Assembly: GCF_029581395.1 (NCBI RefSeq)
Contig: NZ_CP121113.1
Coordinates: forward strand, 2,662,001-2,726,000
Reading direction: 5' to 3'
DNA length: 64,000 bases
From: Roseinatronobacter sp. S2
GTDB taxonomy: Bacteria; Pseudomonadota; Alphaproteobacteria; Rhodobacterales; Rhodobacteraceae
Positions 27,309-35,647 of this stretch are shown here, piece after piece. Every line of letters begins with the position of its first letter. The stretch's first letter is position 1. The notes beneath the pieces are model-generated. The model was given only the letters and a program-made list of their open reading frames with translations. It had not been told where the DNA came from and searched no databases. A program made the translations under genes and the position numbers.

Positions 27309-28013
27309 ATGAAAATCGGTATTCTGCAAACGGGCCAGTCCCCGGAAGTATTGCGCAGCGAACAGGGGGATTACCCCGCCATGTTCGAGAAGCTGCTGTC
27401 CAAGGGCGGTTTCACCTTTCAGACATGGCATGTCGAAGGAATGGACTTTCCCGCATCGGTGCATGACGCTGACGGCTGGCTGATCACCGGATCGCGCCAC
27501 GGTGTCTATGAAGACCACGCCTTCATCCCGCCGCTGGAGCAATTCATCCGCGATGCGTTCGCGGCGGGCCTGCCTGTCGCGGGTATTTGCTTTGGTCATC
27601 AAGTGATGGCGCAGGCGCTTGGCGGGCAGGTCGGGAAATATGAAGGGGGCTGGGCCGTTGGCGCGCAGGACTACGATTTTGACGGGGACACGCTGACACT
27701 GAATGCATGGCATCAGGATCAGGTTCTGGCCCCGCCCGCCACGGCACGCACCATAGCCAGTAATGCATTTTGCCGCTATGCGGCGCTGGCCTATGGCACT
27801 CAGGGCTATTCGGTGCAGGCACACCCGGAATTTTCGGACGCTTTCATTCAAGGACTTATCGACACGCGCGGTCGCGGCGTGGTGCCTGAACCATTGCTGC
27901 AACAGGCCGCATCCGCACAGGGCGGGCCGCGCGATTCCCATATCATTGCCGAACGTATTGTGGCACTTTTTCACAATCACCGCAAAAACCACAGCAGCGC
28001 AAACCGCGCCTGA
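27309..28013 (+). CDS. Class I glutamine amidotransferase-like protein
   Basis: 234 residues from the ATG at 27309. The nucleophile Cys94 is in GICFGHQ, and the catalytic His is in HPEF near the C-terminus, so the Cys-His-Glu triad appears intact. The overall form resembles the GuaA-like single-domain group rather than the PuuD/gamma-glutamyl-GABA hydrolase of E. coli. It lies between two glutamine-synthetase-like genes. It may hydrolyse gamma-glutamyl intermediates in the same pathway, which would parallel PuuD functionally; this is inference from context. Confidence 0.78.
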   Translation: MKIGILQTGQSPEVLRSEQGDYPAMFEKLLSKGGFTFQTWHVEGMDFPASVHDADGWLITGSRHGVYEDHAFIPPLEQFIRDAFAAGLPVAGICFGHQVMAQALGGQVGKYEGGWAVGAQDYDFDGDTLTLNAWHQDQVLAPPATARTIASNAFCRYAALAYGTQGYSVQAHPEFSDAFIQGLIDTRGRGVVPEPLLQQAASAQGGPRDSHIIAERIVALFHNHRKNHSSANRA

Positions 28014-28031
28014 ACCCCTGTAGGAGGCCCT

Positions 28032-29387
28032 ATGGCCGAATGGAGAGAGCACATCCCCCAATCCGCGCGCGACTATCTTAGCGGGCGCAGGCTGGATGAA
28101 ATTGAATGCATCATTGCCGATATGGCCGGTGTGGCGCGCGGCAAGGCCATGCCCGCATTCAAATTCGACGGGGACACGAAATACTATCTGCCCACATCAA
28201 TCTTCTTGCAGACCATCACAGGCGGTTGGGCAGAATTCCGTGATGGCGCGGATCTGGAACCCGACATGATCATGCGCCCCGATTTTTCGACCGCGACCGC
28301 GGCACCATGGACTGCGGACTGGACATTGCAGATCATCCATGACGCAGAAGATGCCAACGGCACCCCCATCCCCACCGCGCCGCGCAATGTGCTGAAACAT
28401 GTGCTGGAGCTGTATCGCGCCGAAGGCTGGCAGCCTGTTATCGCGCCGGAACTGGAATTTTTCTTCGTCGCGCGCAACACCGACCCCAACATGCCGATCA
28501 TTCCGCCCATGGGCCGCACGGGGCGGCGCGCGGCGGCGCGGCAGGCCTATTCCATGTCGGCGGTGGACGAATACGGCAAAGTGATCGACGATATCTATGA
28601 TTTCGCCGAAGCCATGGGGCTGGAAATTGACGGCATCTTGCAAGAAGGCGGTGCGGGACAGGTTGAAATCAATCTGGCCCATGGCGACCCGATCATGCTG
28701 GCAGATCAGGTGTTCTTTTTCAAACGCATGATCCGCGAGGCGGCATTGCGCCACGACATGTTCGCCACCTTCATGGCCAAACCCATCGAAGGCGAGCCGG
28801 GCAGTGCGATGCACCTGCACCATTCGGTGATCGATATTGCGACAGGGCAGAACCTGTTTTCCACCGAAACCGGGGACAGCACCGAAATGTTCATGCATTT
28901 CATCGGCGGATTGCAGCGGCACCTTCCATCTGCCGTGGCGCTGATTGCGCCCTATGTGAACAGCTATCGCCGGTATGTTCCTGATTTTGCAGCGCCCATC
29001 AATCTGGAATGGGGCTATGACAACCGCACCACCGGCCTGCGCATTCCCATTTCGTCACCTGCATCGCGGCGGGTGGAAAACCGGCTGGCAGGCATGGATT
29101 GCAACCCTTATCTGGGTATCGCGGCCTCTCTCGTCTGTGGGTATCTGGGCCTGAAGGAAAAGCAGATGCCACGCGAACAATGCACCACGAATGCCTATAT
29201 GGATGCCAATGAACTGCCCATGACGCTGGGGGCCGCGCTGGACATGTTCGGTCAGGCGGAAAAACTGCATTCCATCCTTGGGCCGGAATTCTGCCGGATC
29301 TACAGCGCGGTCAAACGTGACGAATATAACGAATTCCTGCAAGTCATCAGCCCATGGGAACGCGAACACCTGCTGCTGAACGTATGA
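28032..29387 (+). CDS. puuA: Glutamine synthetase-like ligase, copy 2 (PuuA type)
   Basis: 451 residues with a good ribosome site (AGGAGG) before ATG 28032. It shares EINLAHGDP, GSAMHLHHS and NSYRRYVPDFAAPINLEWGYD with the family. It is longer than copy 1 and closer to E. coli PuuA in the N-terminal segment IECIIADMAGVARGKAMP. It ends in an ATGA overlap with a PuuB-like oxidase gene, the classic PuuA-PuuB pair that converts putrescine to gamma-glutamylputrescine and then to its aldehyde. The symbol is given on that pairing. Confidence 0.84.
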   Translation: MAEWREHIPQSARDYLSGRRLDEIECIIADMAGVARGKAMPAFKFDGDTKYYLPTSIFLQTITGGWAEFRDGADLEPDMIMRPDFSTATAAPWTADWTLQIIHDAEDANGTPIPTAPRNVLKHVLELYRAEGWQPVIAPELEFFFVARNTDPNMPIIPPMGRTGRRAAARQAYSMSAVDEYGKVIDDIYDFAEAMGLEIDGILQEGGAGQVEINLAHGDPIMLADQVFFFKRMIREAALRHDMFATFMAKPIEGEPGSAMHLHHSVIDIATGQNLFSTETGDSTEMFMHFIGGLQRHLPSAVALIAPYVNSYRRYVPDFAAPINLEWGYDNRTTGLRIPISSPASRRVENRLAGMDCNPYLGIAASLVCGYLGLKEKQMPREQCTTNAYMDANELPMTLGAALDMFGQAEKLHSILGPEFCRIYSAVKRDEYNEFLQVISPWEREHLLLNV

Positions 29388-30679
29388 ACCTGTTATTTGC
29401 CAATGATCGCGCGGGGGAATATCCGCCCAGCTATTACGCGGCATCAACCGAACTGCCGCCGCCCCTGCCCGCGTTGCACGGTGCGGCGCGCGCGGATGTC
29501 TGCATTGTCGGCGCAGGCTATACCGGCCTGTCGGCGGCCTTGCATCTGGCGCAGCGGGGCTACAGCGTGGTCGTGCTGGACGCCCATCGTGTGGGGTTCG
29601 GTGCATCGGGGCGCAATGGCGGGCAGGTCAGTTCCGGCCAGCGCGTCGAGCAGGATCAGATTGAACGCATGTTCGGCCGCGATGACGCCCGCAAACTGTG
29701 GCAGATCGGCGAAGATGCGAAAGAACTGGTCAAACACCTGATTGCCACCCATGACATGGCGACCGGCTTTCGCCCCGGTGTCATTCATGCCGACTGGAAG
29801 GCGCGCGATGTGGGCCATTCGCATGCCTATGCCGAAAAGCTGGCGCGCGAGTATGGCTATGATCAGGTGCACCCCCTGGACCGCGCCCGGATCAGCGACA
29901 TTATCCGCACGGACGCGTATCAGGGCGGCGTCATCGACATGGGTGCGGGCCATGTTCACCCGCTGGCCTATGCGCTGGGGCTTGCCCGCGCCGCACAGGC
30001 TGCGGGCGCACAGATTTATGAAAACAGCTTGGTGACGGATATTCAGCAAGGTGCGCATGTCCGCGTCAGGACGGCCAGCGGCCATATTGATGCGGGACAT
30101 GTTTTGCTGGCGGCGAACGGGTATCTTGGCGGGCTGGCCCCGCAGGTTGCAGCACGGGTCATGCCGATCAACAACTTCATTGTCGCCACCGCCCCCCTGC
30201 CCCAAGGCATGGTTCTGACACGCGATGTCGCCGTGGCCGACAGCAAGTTCGTGATCAACTACTTCCGTATGTCACGCGACAGGCGGCTGCTGTTCGGCGG
30301 CGGCGAAAGCTACGGCTACCGCTTTCCCGACATCCTGAAAACCGTGCGCAAACCCATGCTGGAGGTCTTTCCGCAGCTAAAGGACACCGATATCGCATAT
30401 GCTTGGGGGGGCACGCTGGCCATCACGGTCAACCGCATGCCGCATTTCGCGCGGTTGGCCCCGAACATCCTGTCAGCGTCAGGCTATTCGGGCGCAGGTG
30501 TCGGCATGGCGACACTGGCAGGCCGCATCATGGCCGACACCGTTGCGGGGCAATCGGAACGTTTCGATCTGATGGCCGCGCTGAACCTGCCCCGGTTTCC
30601 CGGCGGTCCGGCCCTGCGCAGCCCGCTGCTGGCACTGGCCATGACATGGTATGCCCTGCGCGACCGTCTGGGCTGGTGA
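29384..30679 (+). CDS. puuB: FAD-dependent gamma-glutamylputrescine oxidase-like protein
   Basis: 431 residues; the ATG at 29384 overlaps the upstream stop. The N-terminal FAD motif reads VGAGYTGLSAALHLAQRG. It continues with SGRNGGQV, a PuuB/DadA-family segment, and ends in the second FAD-contact segment ASGYSGAGVGMATLAG. It would oxidise gamma-glutamylputrescine or a related amine. The next steps, the aldehyde dehydrogenase PuuC and aminotransferase PuuE, are not in the window. It abuts phaR, which runs in the opposite direction, with no gap. Confidence 0.85.
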   Translation: MNLLFANDRAGEYPPSYYAASTELPPPLPALHGAARADVCIVGAGYTGLSAALHLAQRGYSVVVLDAHRVGFGASGRNGGQVSSGQRVEQDQIERMFGRDDARKLWQIGEDAKELVKHLIATHDMATGFRPGVIHADWKARDVGHSHAYAEKLAREYGYDQVHPLDRARISDIIRTDAYQGGVIDMGAGHVHPLAYALGLARAAQAAGAQIYENSLVTDIQQGAHVRVRTASGHIDAGHVLLAANGYLGGLAPQVAARVMPINNFIVATAPLPQGMVLTRDVAVADSKFVINYFRMSRDRRLLFGGGESYGYRFPDILKTVRKPMLEVFPQLKDTDIAYAWGGTLAITVNRMPHFARLAPNILSASGYSGAGVGMATLAGRIMADTVAGQSERFDLMAALNLPRFPGGPALRSPLLALAMTWYALRDRLGW

Positions 30680-31234
30680 CTACTTGTCCATATCCGACAG
30701 CTTGCTTTGCAGTTCTGCCAGTTGCCGCTTTATATCCGACAGTTCCTCGGATGCGGATTTATCGTCATCTTCGGTTTCCGTTGCGCCCGCAACCGGTGGC
30801 CAGCCTGTCATCATCGTTTTCATGAAGGCTTGTTGCTGGCGTTGCATTTCTTCAAAGCCGGGCATTGCCGCCATCGGGTTGGCGCGGGTCATATTCTCGA
30901 CAATATGCGATTGTCCGTCGCGCAGCATTTCAAACGACATGGCCAGAAACTGCGGCACGACGCTTTGCGCCTGTGTCGTGTAGCTGCGCACCAGATCGGT
31001 CAGCACGTCCAGCGGCAACACATTCTCGCCACGGCTTTCGTGTTCTGCAATGATCTGAAGGAAATACTGGCGTGTCAGGTCGTCCCCTGATTTCAGATCG
31101 ACAATCTGCACTTCACGCCCTGCACGGATGAAACCTGCAATATCTTCAAGGGTCACATAATCACTGGTTTCGGTGTTGTATAACCGGCGGCTGGCGTAAC
31201 GCTTGATCAGTAGCGGTTTGTCGTCTTGGGCCAC
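30680..31234 (-). CDS. phaR: PHA synthesis repressor PhaR
   Basis: 184 residues. The N-terminus LLIKRYASRRLYNTETSDYVTLEDIAGFIRAG is the conserved PHB/PHA accumulation regulator DNA-binding domain, followed by the second domain ending PQFLAMSFEML and a charged coiled C-terminus. PhaR represses phasin and its own gene and leaves DNA when polymer granules form. Binding sites of the CTGC-N3-GCAG kind lie upstream of phaP at 31893-31932. It is on the same strand as phaP and phaC. Confidence 0.93.
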   Translation of the reverse strand: MAQDDKPLLIKRYASRRLYNTETSDYVTLEDIAGFIRAGREVQIVDLKSGDDLTRQYFLQIIAEHESRGENVLPLDVLTDLVRSYTTQAQSVVPQFLAMSFEMLRDGQSHIVENMTRANPMAAMPGFEEMQRQQQAFMKTMMTGWPPVAGATETEDDDKSASEELSDIKRQLAELQSKLSDMDK

Positions 31235-31254
31235 GAGCGTCCCTCCCTGGGGTT

Positions 31255-31268
31255 TTGCACTGCAGCAA
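31255..31268 (-). promoter_or_regulatory. Possible PhaR autoregulatory site
   Basis: TTGCACTGCAGCAA is a near-palindromic TGC/GCA-rich sequence 21 bases upstream of the phaR start. It resembles, but does not match, the CTGC-N3-GCAG motif. It could allow self-repression. Confidence 0.3.
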
Positions 31269-31294
31269 CATTAGGCGAGCAAATTGCAAAAGAA

Positions 31295-31319
31295 AAGGGC
31301 GAGCATGACGCTCGCCCTT
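31295..31319 (-). terminator. Rho-independent terminator of phaP
   Basis: A near-perfect stem, AAGGGCGAGC/GCTCGCCCTT, followed on the minus strand by TTTTCTTTT. It lies 56 bases after the phaP stop. Confidence 0.85.
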
Positions 31320-31374
31320 ATTGAAGGCATCAGACGGGGAGGACATCGATGCACTTCGCATTCCTGCCAGACGC

Positions 31375-31818
31375 TTATTTCGCGCCAGCGGTCTTTGCAG
31401 CTTTGGTTGCTGTGTCGGTCGCTTTTTTGACGGCAGCAGCGGTTTCTTCCTGCATGTCTTTGCCAGCGGCCATCAGCAGTTCAACTGTGTCCATCTGAAC
31501 TTTTTTCGCGATTTCAGCGAAAGCGGCAACATGCTCGGCAGTCATTTCAGCCTGTGCCGATGCGAAATCGGTCATGGCTTTGGTGTAATCTGCGGGGTCT
31601 TCCTTGACGGTGGAAACGTCGCCGACTTTGGCCAGCGTTGTTTTGGTCCACTTGGTCGAAACTTCGGTCGACTTTTCAGCAGCTTCCAGCGCAACCTTGC
31701 TCATTTTTTCGGCCAGGGCAGCTTGCGATTTGAATGCGTCCTGCATTGCGGATGTGTCCATCGGGAACGAACCCATCATGTCTTTCATCATCTTGGTGTA
31801 ATCAACGGTCTTGGTCAT
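31375..31818 (-). CDS. phaP: Phasin, granule-associated protein
   Basis: 147 residues, helical, rich in Ala, Lys, Thr and Met, with no Cys. The pattern (MMKDMMGSFPMDTSAM..., FASAQAEMTAEHVAAFAEIAKK) fits the phasin_2 family that coats PHA granules. Location between phaR and phaC, a strong terminator and a PhaR-type operator upstream all support the call. Phasins are usually strongly induced when polymer accumulates. Confidence 0.9.
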   Translation of the reverse strand: MTKTVDYTKMMKDMMGSFPMDTSAMQDAFKSQAALAEKMSKVALEAAEKSTEVSTKWTKTTLAKVGDVSTVKEDPADYTKAMTDFASAQAEMTAEHVAAFAEIAKKVQMDTVELLMAAGKDMQEETAAAVKKATDTATKAAKTAGAK

Positions 31819-31892
31819 GGTATTCTCCTAGGTTTTAACTGGCTTGCAGTTTCAGGATCATCCGTTCACTGCTTCTGAAGACAATATGCATG

Positions 31893-31932
31893 CTGCGGTG
31901 CGGCATTTCAAGTTATTTTTGCTGCACCGCAG
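31893..31932 (-). promoter_or_regulatory. PhaR operator pair upstream of phaP
   Basis: CTGCACCGCAG (31922-31932) fits the CTGC-N3-GCAG sequence I know as the PhaR site in Rhodobacter relatives. CTGCGGTGCGG (31893-31903) differs by one base. The two lie 75-115 bases upstream of the phaP start, in the only gap (140 bp) before phaC. Confidence 0.65.
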
Positions 31933-31958
31933 CATTTTTCTTAAAAACAGACATAACC

Positions 31959-33761
31959 TTATGATATATCATCGCTTTTGGAACTGGTCACATACAGCCC
32001 CGGCGCATCGCACAGCGCGGGATAGGACGAATCACCCGGAATGCGGGCATCGACCTTGGCGCCGGACCGTCGGGAAAGCCATTCATCCCACCGCGGCCAC
32101 CATGACCCTTCGTTGAATTCCGCAGCAGCCCGCCAGTCATCAGCGCTGCCATCGGGGGCCGTGCCGGTGTAATGCCCGTATTTCTTTTTCGAGGGCGGGT
32201 TGATAATCCCCGCAATATGCCCCGATTGTGACAGGATGAATGTCTTGTCCCTGCTGCCCATCCGCGACATGCCGCGAAAACTGGACCGCCACGCCGCGAT
32301 ATGGTCGGTCTCGCACGCGATGGCACATAGCGGGTGCTTTACATCCTTGATGCTGACATCCTCGCCGCAGATGCGGAACGTCGCGCCGGAAAACCGGTCG
32401 CCCTGACACAGGCCGCGCAGGTATTCCACACACATCTTGCCCGGCAGGTTGGTTCCGTCGCCATTCCAATACAGCAGATCAAACGCTGGCGGGGCCTCGC
32501 CCATCATGTAGCTGCGGATCGCGGGCGCATAGATCAGGTCATTTGAACGCAGGAAGGAAAAGGTGCGCGACATGAAGAAACTGTCAAGATAGCCGTTCTC
32601 GGTGCATTCCGCCTCGATCCCGTCGACAAAATCATCTTCCAGAAACACGCCCACCTCGCCCTGATCCGAAAAATCGGTCAGGGTGGTGAAGAACGTGGCC
32701 GACCGCACGGATTTGTCCTTGCGTTTGTTCATCAGCGCAAGCGTCAGCGCAAGCGTGGTGCCCGCAATGCAATAGCCGACTGCGTTGACCTGCGCCTCTC
32801 CCGTGATTTCCTTGGCCACACGAATGGCTTCCAGATAGCCTTCCTCGACATAGGTATCCATTCCGACATCAGCGTAGCTGGCGTCGGGGTTCACCCATGA
32901 GACAACAAACAACGTATAGCCCTGCCCGACAATCCACTTGATCAGGCTGTTCTGGGGCTTCAGATCCATGATGTAGAATTTGTTGATCCATGGTGGAAAG
33001 ATCACGACCGGCGTGCGGAATACCTTTTCCGTGCTGGGCGTATACTGGATCAGCTCGAACATGCGGTTGCGAAACACAACCTTGCCGGGGGAAGTTGCCA
33101 GGTTGTCGCCTATCTTGAAGGCTTCCTTGTCGGCAAGCGTCACCAGCAATTCGCCGCCGCCCGCCTCTATGTCATTCACAAGGTTCTCCAGCCCCTTGAT
33201 CAGGCTTTCGCCTTCAGTCTCGACCGCTTTCATCAGGGCGTCAGGATTGGTTGCAAGAAAATTTGTCGGCGCCATCAGGTCAACGATCTGTCGTGTGAAA
33301 TACTGCAACCGGTGCTTTTCGCGCGGGGTCATTGTGTCCAGCGCCAACACCGCATCATTTACCGCTTCGCTGGCAATCAGATACTGCTGTTTGATGTAAT
33401 TGAAATAGGGGTGCGATTTCCAAAGCGGGTTCGCAAAACGGCGGTCGTCAGGTGTGTGGTCTTCAGGGGCCTGCAATTTGCCGCTGCGCAACGCTTCCTG
33501 CACCTCGACCACATGTTTCAGGGATTTACCCCAATAATCCAGCTGCTTTTCCAGAACCTTGGACGGGTTTTTTACCATTTCCGTCCAGAATGCGGCTGTC
33601 GCCTGCACAAATATATCCGAATCAGGGGCCTGAAGGCTACCGCGTGGCGGCTCCCGCTCTGCCAGGGCGTGTGTAAGGCGCGCGGTCAACTCCTCTATGC
33701 GTGCCATATTTGCCTTCATACGTTCGGCTTTTTGGTCGTCATCATATTCAGAAGTTGTCAT
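31959..33761 (-). CDS. phaC: Class I polyhydroxyalkanoate synthase
   Basis: 600 residues, the usual length of class I PhaC. The lipase-like box reads GYCIAG with the catalytic Cys331. Downstream segments carry the general-base Asp and the His of the triad (SGHIAGIINPP). It polymerises (R)-3-hydroxyacyl-CoA into PHB-type polyester on granules. It is on the same strand as phaP and phaR but separated by the regulated phaP promoter, and divergent from phaZ. Identity is secure. Confidence 0.95.
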   Translation of the reverse strand: MTTSEYDDDQKAERMKANMARIEELTARLTHALAEREPPRGSLQAPDSDIFVQATAAFWTEMVKNPSKVLEKQLDYWGKSLKHVVEVQEALRSGKLQAPEDHTPDDRRFANPLWKSHPYFNYIKQQYLIASEAVNDAVLALDTMTPREKHRLQYFTRQIVDLMAPTNFLATNPDALMKAVETEGESLIKGLENLVNDIEAGGGELLVTLADKEAFKIGDNLATSPGKVVFRNRMFELIQYTPSTEKVFRTPVVIFPPWINKFYIMDLKPQNSLIKWIVGQGYTLFVVSWVNPDASYADVGMDTYVEEGYLEAIRVAKEITGEAQVNAVGYCIAGTTLALTLALMNKRKDKSVRSATFFTTLTDFSDQGEVGVFLEDDFVDGIEAECTENGYLDSFFMSRTFSFLRSNDLIYAPAIRSYMMGEAPPAFDLLYWNGDGTNLPGKMCVEYLRGLCQGDRFSGATFRICGEDVSIKDVKHPLCAIACETDHIAAWRSSFRGMSRMGSRDKTFILSQSGHIAGIINPPSKKKYGHYTGTAPDGSADDWRAAAEFNEGSWWPRWDEWLSRRSGAKVDARIPGDSSYPALCDAPGLYVTSSKSDDIS

Positions 33762-33875
33762 AGAAAGATTTCCCCCCTATCTTTCGCATGTGCAGCATAA
33801 ACTGGCTGGGCGTTAAGTAAATATGCGTATACTCGTATCGCTTGGGGTACGTCGGGCACCGTGAAAGGGACTGAT

Positions 33876-35153
33876 ATGAAGGGCATGGCAACCTATGATA
33901 TGATGGAAACCATCCGAAACACAAATGAGTGGATGGGCGCGTCTGCGCGCGCTTTCGCATCATACCCGATCTGGGGCATGGTTCCAAACCCCATGTTCAA
34001 GGCACTCTCGGCCTGGGGCCGCGTGACGGAACGCAGTTTTGCACGCATGGTCATCAAACCCGACTGGGGCATCCGGTCGGTTGTGGGCGAAGATGGCCGC
34101 GACCACGTTGTTGAAGAAGTCGTTGAAGTGGCGCGCCCGTTCGGGGATCTGCTGCGCTTCAAGGTTCATGACCGCCCCGACAAGCCGCGCCGCGTGCTGT
34201 TGGTTGCCCCCATGTCGGGCCATTACGCGACATTGTTGCGCTCCACCGTGGCCAGCCTGCTGCCTGATTGCGAAATCTGGATTACCGACTGGCACAATGC
34301 ACGCGACATTCCGGTGTCCGAAGGCAAATTCGACATTGAAGATTACACCCTGTATCTGGTGGATTTCATGCGCCATATGGGGCCTGATACGCATGTTCTG
34401 GCCGTCTGCCAGCCGGTTCCGCTTGCCTTGGCCGCGACGGCATATCTGGCCGAACTGGACCCGGACGCCCAGCCCCGCACCCTGACGCTGACCGGCGGGC
34501 CGGTCGACCCGGACGCCGCCCCGACCGAAGTGACCGATTTCGGGCGCAGCGTTACCATGGGCCAGCTGGAACATCTGGCGATCCAGCGTGTGGGGTTCAA
34601 ATACAGCGGTGTCGGGCGTCTGGTCTATCCGGGGCTGTTGCAGCTGGGCGGGTTCATTTCGATGAATCTGGAACGCCACGCCAATGCATTTTCGGAAAAA
34701 ATCTCGGCCGCGGCGCGCGGTGAAGACGGCGAAAGTGACAGGCATAACCGTTTCTATGATGAATATCTTGCGGTCATGGATATGACGGCGGAATTTTACC
34801 TGTCCACGGTTGAACGGATTTTCAAGGATCGTGAAATTGCGCGCAATGAATTCGTCGTCGACGGGCACAAGATTGATATCGGCAAGATAACCAATGTTGC
34901 TGTCAAGGTTGTCGAGGGCGAAAAAGATGACATCAGCGCGCCCGGCCAATGCCTTGCAGCGCTTGATCTGCTGACGGGGCTGGATGACAGCCAGAAAGCC
35001 AGCCATCTTGAACCGGGTGCGGGGCATTATGGTATTTTCGCGGGCAAATCCTGGCGCAACAATATCCGGCCATTGGTCATGGAATTCATGGACTCTCATC
35101 CCGGTCCAAGCAAAGGCAAGTCAAAGCTGAAGGCCGTTGCTGCAAACGGATGA
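33876..35153 (+). CDS. phaZ: Intracellular PHB depolymerase
   Basis: 425 residues. I start at the ATG at 33876, which follows AAAGGGA; a GTG at 33861 is in frame. The catalytic Cys178 sits in AVCQPVP, as in PhaZa1-type intracellular depolymerases, which use Cys instead of Ser. It degrades granule polymer to 3-hydroxybutyrate oligomers or CoA esters. It is divergent from phaC, so synthesis and breakdown share one 114-base intergenic region. A weak hairpin follows at 35196-35224. Confidence 0.93.
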   Translation: MKGMATYDMMETIRNTNEWMGASARAFASYPIWGMVPNPMFKALSAWGRVTERSFARMVIKPDWGIRSVVGEDGRDHVVEEVVEVARPFGDLLRFKVHDRPDKPRRVLLVAPMSGHYATLLRSTVASLLPDCEIWITDWHNARDIPVSEGKFDIEDYTLYLVDFMRHMGPDTHVLAVCQPVPLALAATAYLAELDPDAQPRTLTLTGGPVDPDAAPTEVTDFGRSVTMGQLEHLAIQRVGFKYSGVGRLVYPGLLQLGGFISMNLERHANAFSEKISAAARGEDGESDRHNRFYDEYLAVMDMTAEFYLSTVERIFKDREIARNEFVVDGHKIDIGKITNVAVKVVEGEKDDISAPGQCLAALDLLTGLDDSQKASHLEPGAGHYGIFAGKSWRNNIRPLVMEFMDSHPGPSKGKSKLKAVAANG

Positions 35154-35195
35154 TCTGACTGGCACGGCGTTGCTGAATTCGTTGCAGTTACACGC

Positions 35196-35224
35196 AAGCC
35201 CCGCTGTGTTGCGGGGCGCGCTTG
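35196..35224 (+). terminator. Weak hairpin after phaZ
   Basis: CCCCGC (35199-35204) pairs with GCGGGG (35211-35216), with outer AAG/CTT bases. There is no clear T run. It may be a terminator but the evidence is thin. Confidence 0.35.
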
Positions 35225-35305
35225 TTGGCGGCGCCGCAGCGGGATCATGATCATGTAAGATGACGGTCGGTATTGGCCTTTTTTCGGTCATCGGGAAAGC
35301 CCCAA

Positions 35306-35472
35306 GGCGCGGAGCAAAGGCCGAAGGCCGCCGCGCCATCGGTGGGCCGTCCCGCGGCCTGCCGATTTCGCCAGTGATGCGCCAAGCCTTTGAAGTTCGG
35401 AGTATGCCGCCAGTATAAAGTGCATTCCCAAAATGTCGGATCGGCAGACCCCGGCCCACCGTTGGCGCGGGC
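35306..35472 (+). repeat. Dispersed 136-bp inverted-repeat element, copy B
   Basis: The core 35333-35468 matches copy A in length (136 bp) and in both ends (GCGCCATCGGTGGGCCG... and ...CGGCCCACCGTTGGCGC), with a more variable centre. The arm GGCGCGGAGCAAAGGCC precedes it. It lies in the 494-bp gene-free stretch 35154-35647 between phaZ and the cellulose operon. Its right edge joins the Rhizobiales-type repeat at 35473. Confidence 0.87.
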
Positions 35473-35580
35473 TTAGAGCGTGTTGCTCAAAAGTGGGAAC
35501 CGGTTTTGAGCTTCTCGAACATGCGAAATCAATAAGTTAGAGCATGTCTCGTGAATGCGAATGAACGTGATATGCTCTAA
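35473..35580. repeat. Rhizobiales-type palindromic intergenic repeat
   Basis: The segment starts TTAGAGCGTG and ends ATGCTCTAA. It contains a stem GCTCAAAA...TTTTGAGC around GTGGGAACCGG (35485-35511) and a second stem TTAGAGCAT...ATGCTCTAA (35537-35580). The words AAAGTGGGAACCGGTTTT and AGAGC...GCTCT are ones I know from repeats widespread in Rhizobiales genomes. It appears inserted at the junction of copy B with sequence that is continuous in copy A. Confidence 0.7.
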
Positions 35581-35647
35581 TACCCGCGCGACAGGCGGCA
35601 AAAGGCCAAAATCGCGATGTTGAACCGGCCCATTTCACGCGTCAGGA

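Noticed and set aside
35121..35459. Possible protein across repeat copy B with a similar translation in copy C
   Set aside because: The likeness reflects the DNA repeat. The frame is not kept in copy A, so it is not a conserved protein.
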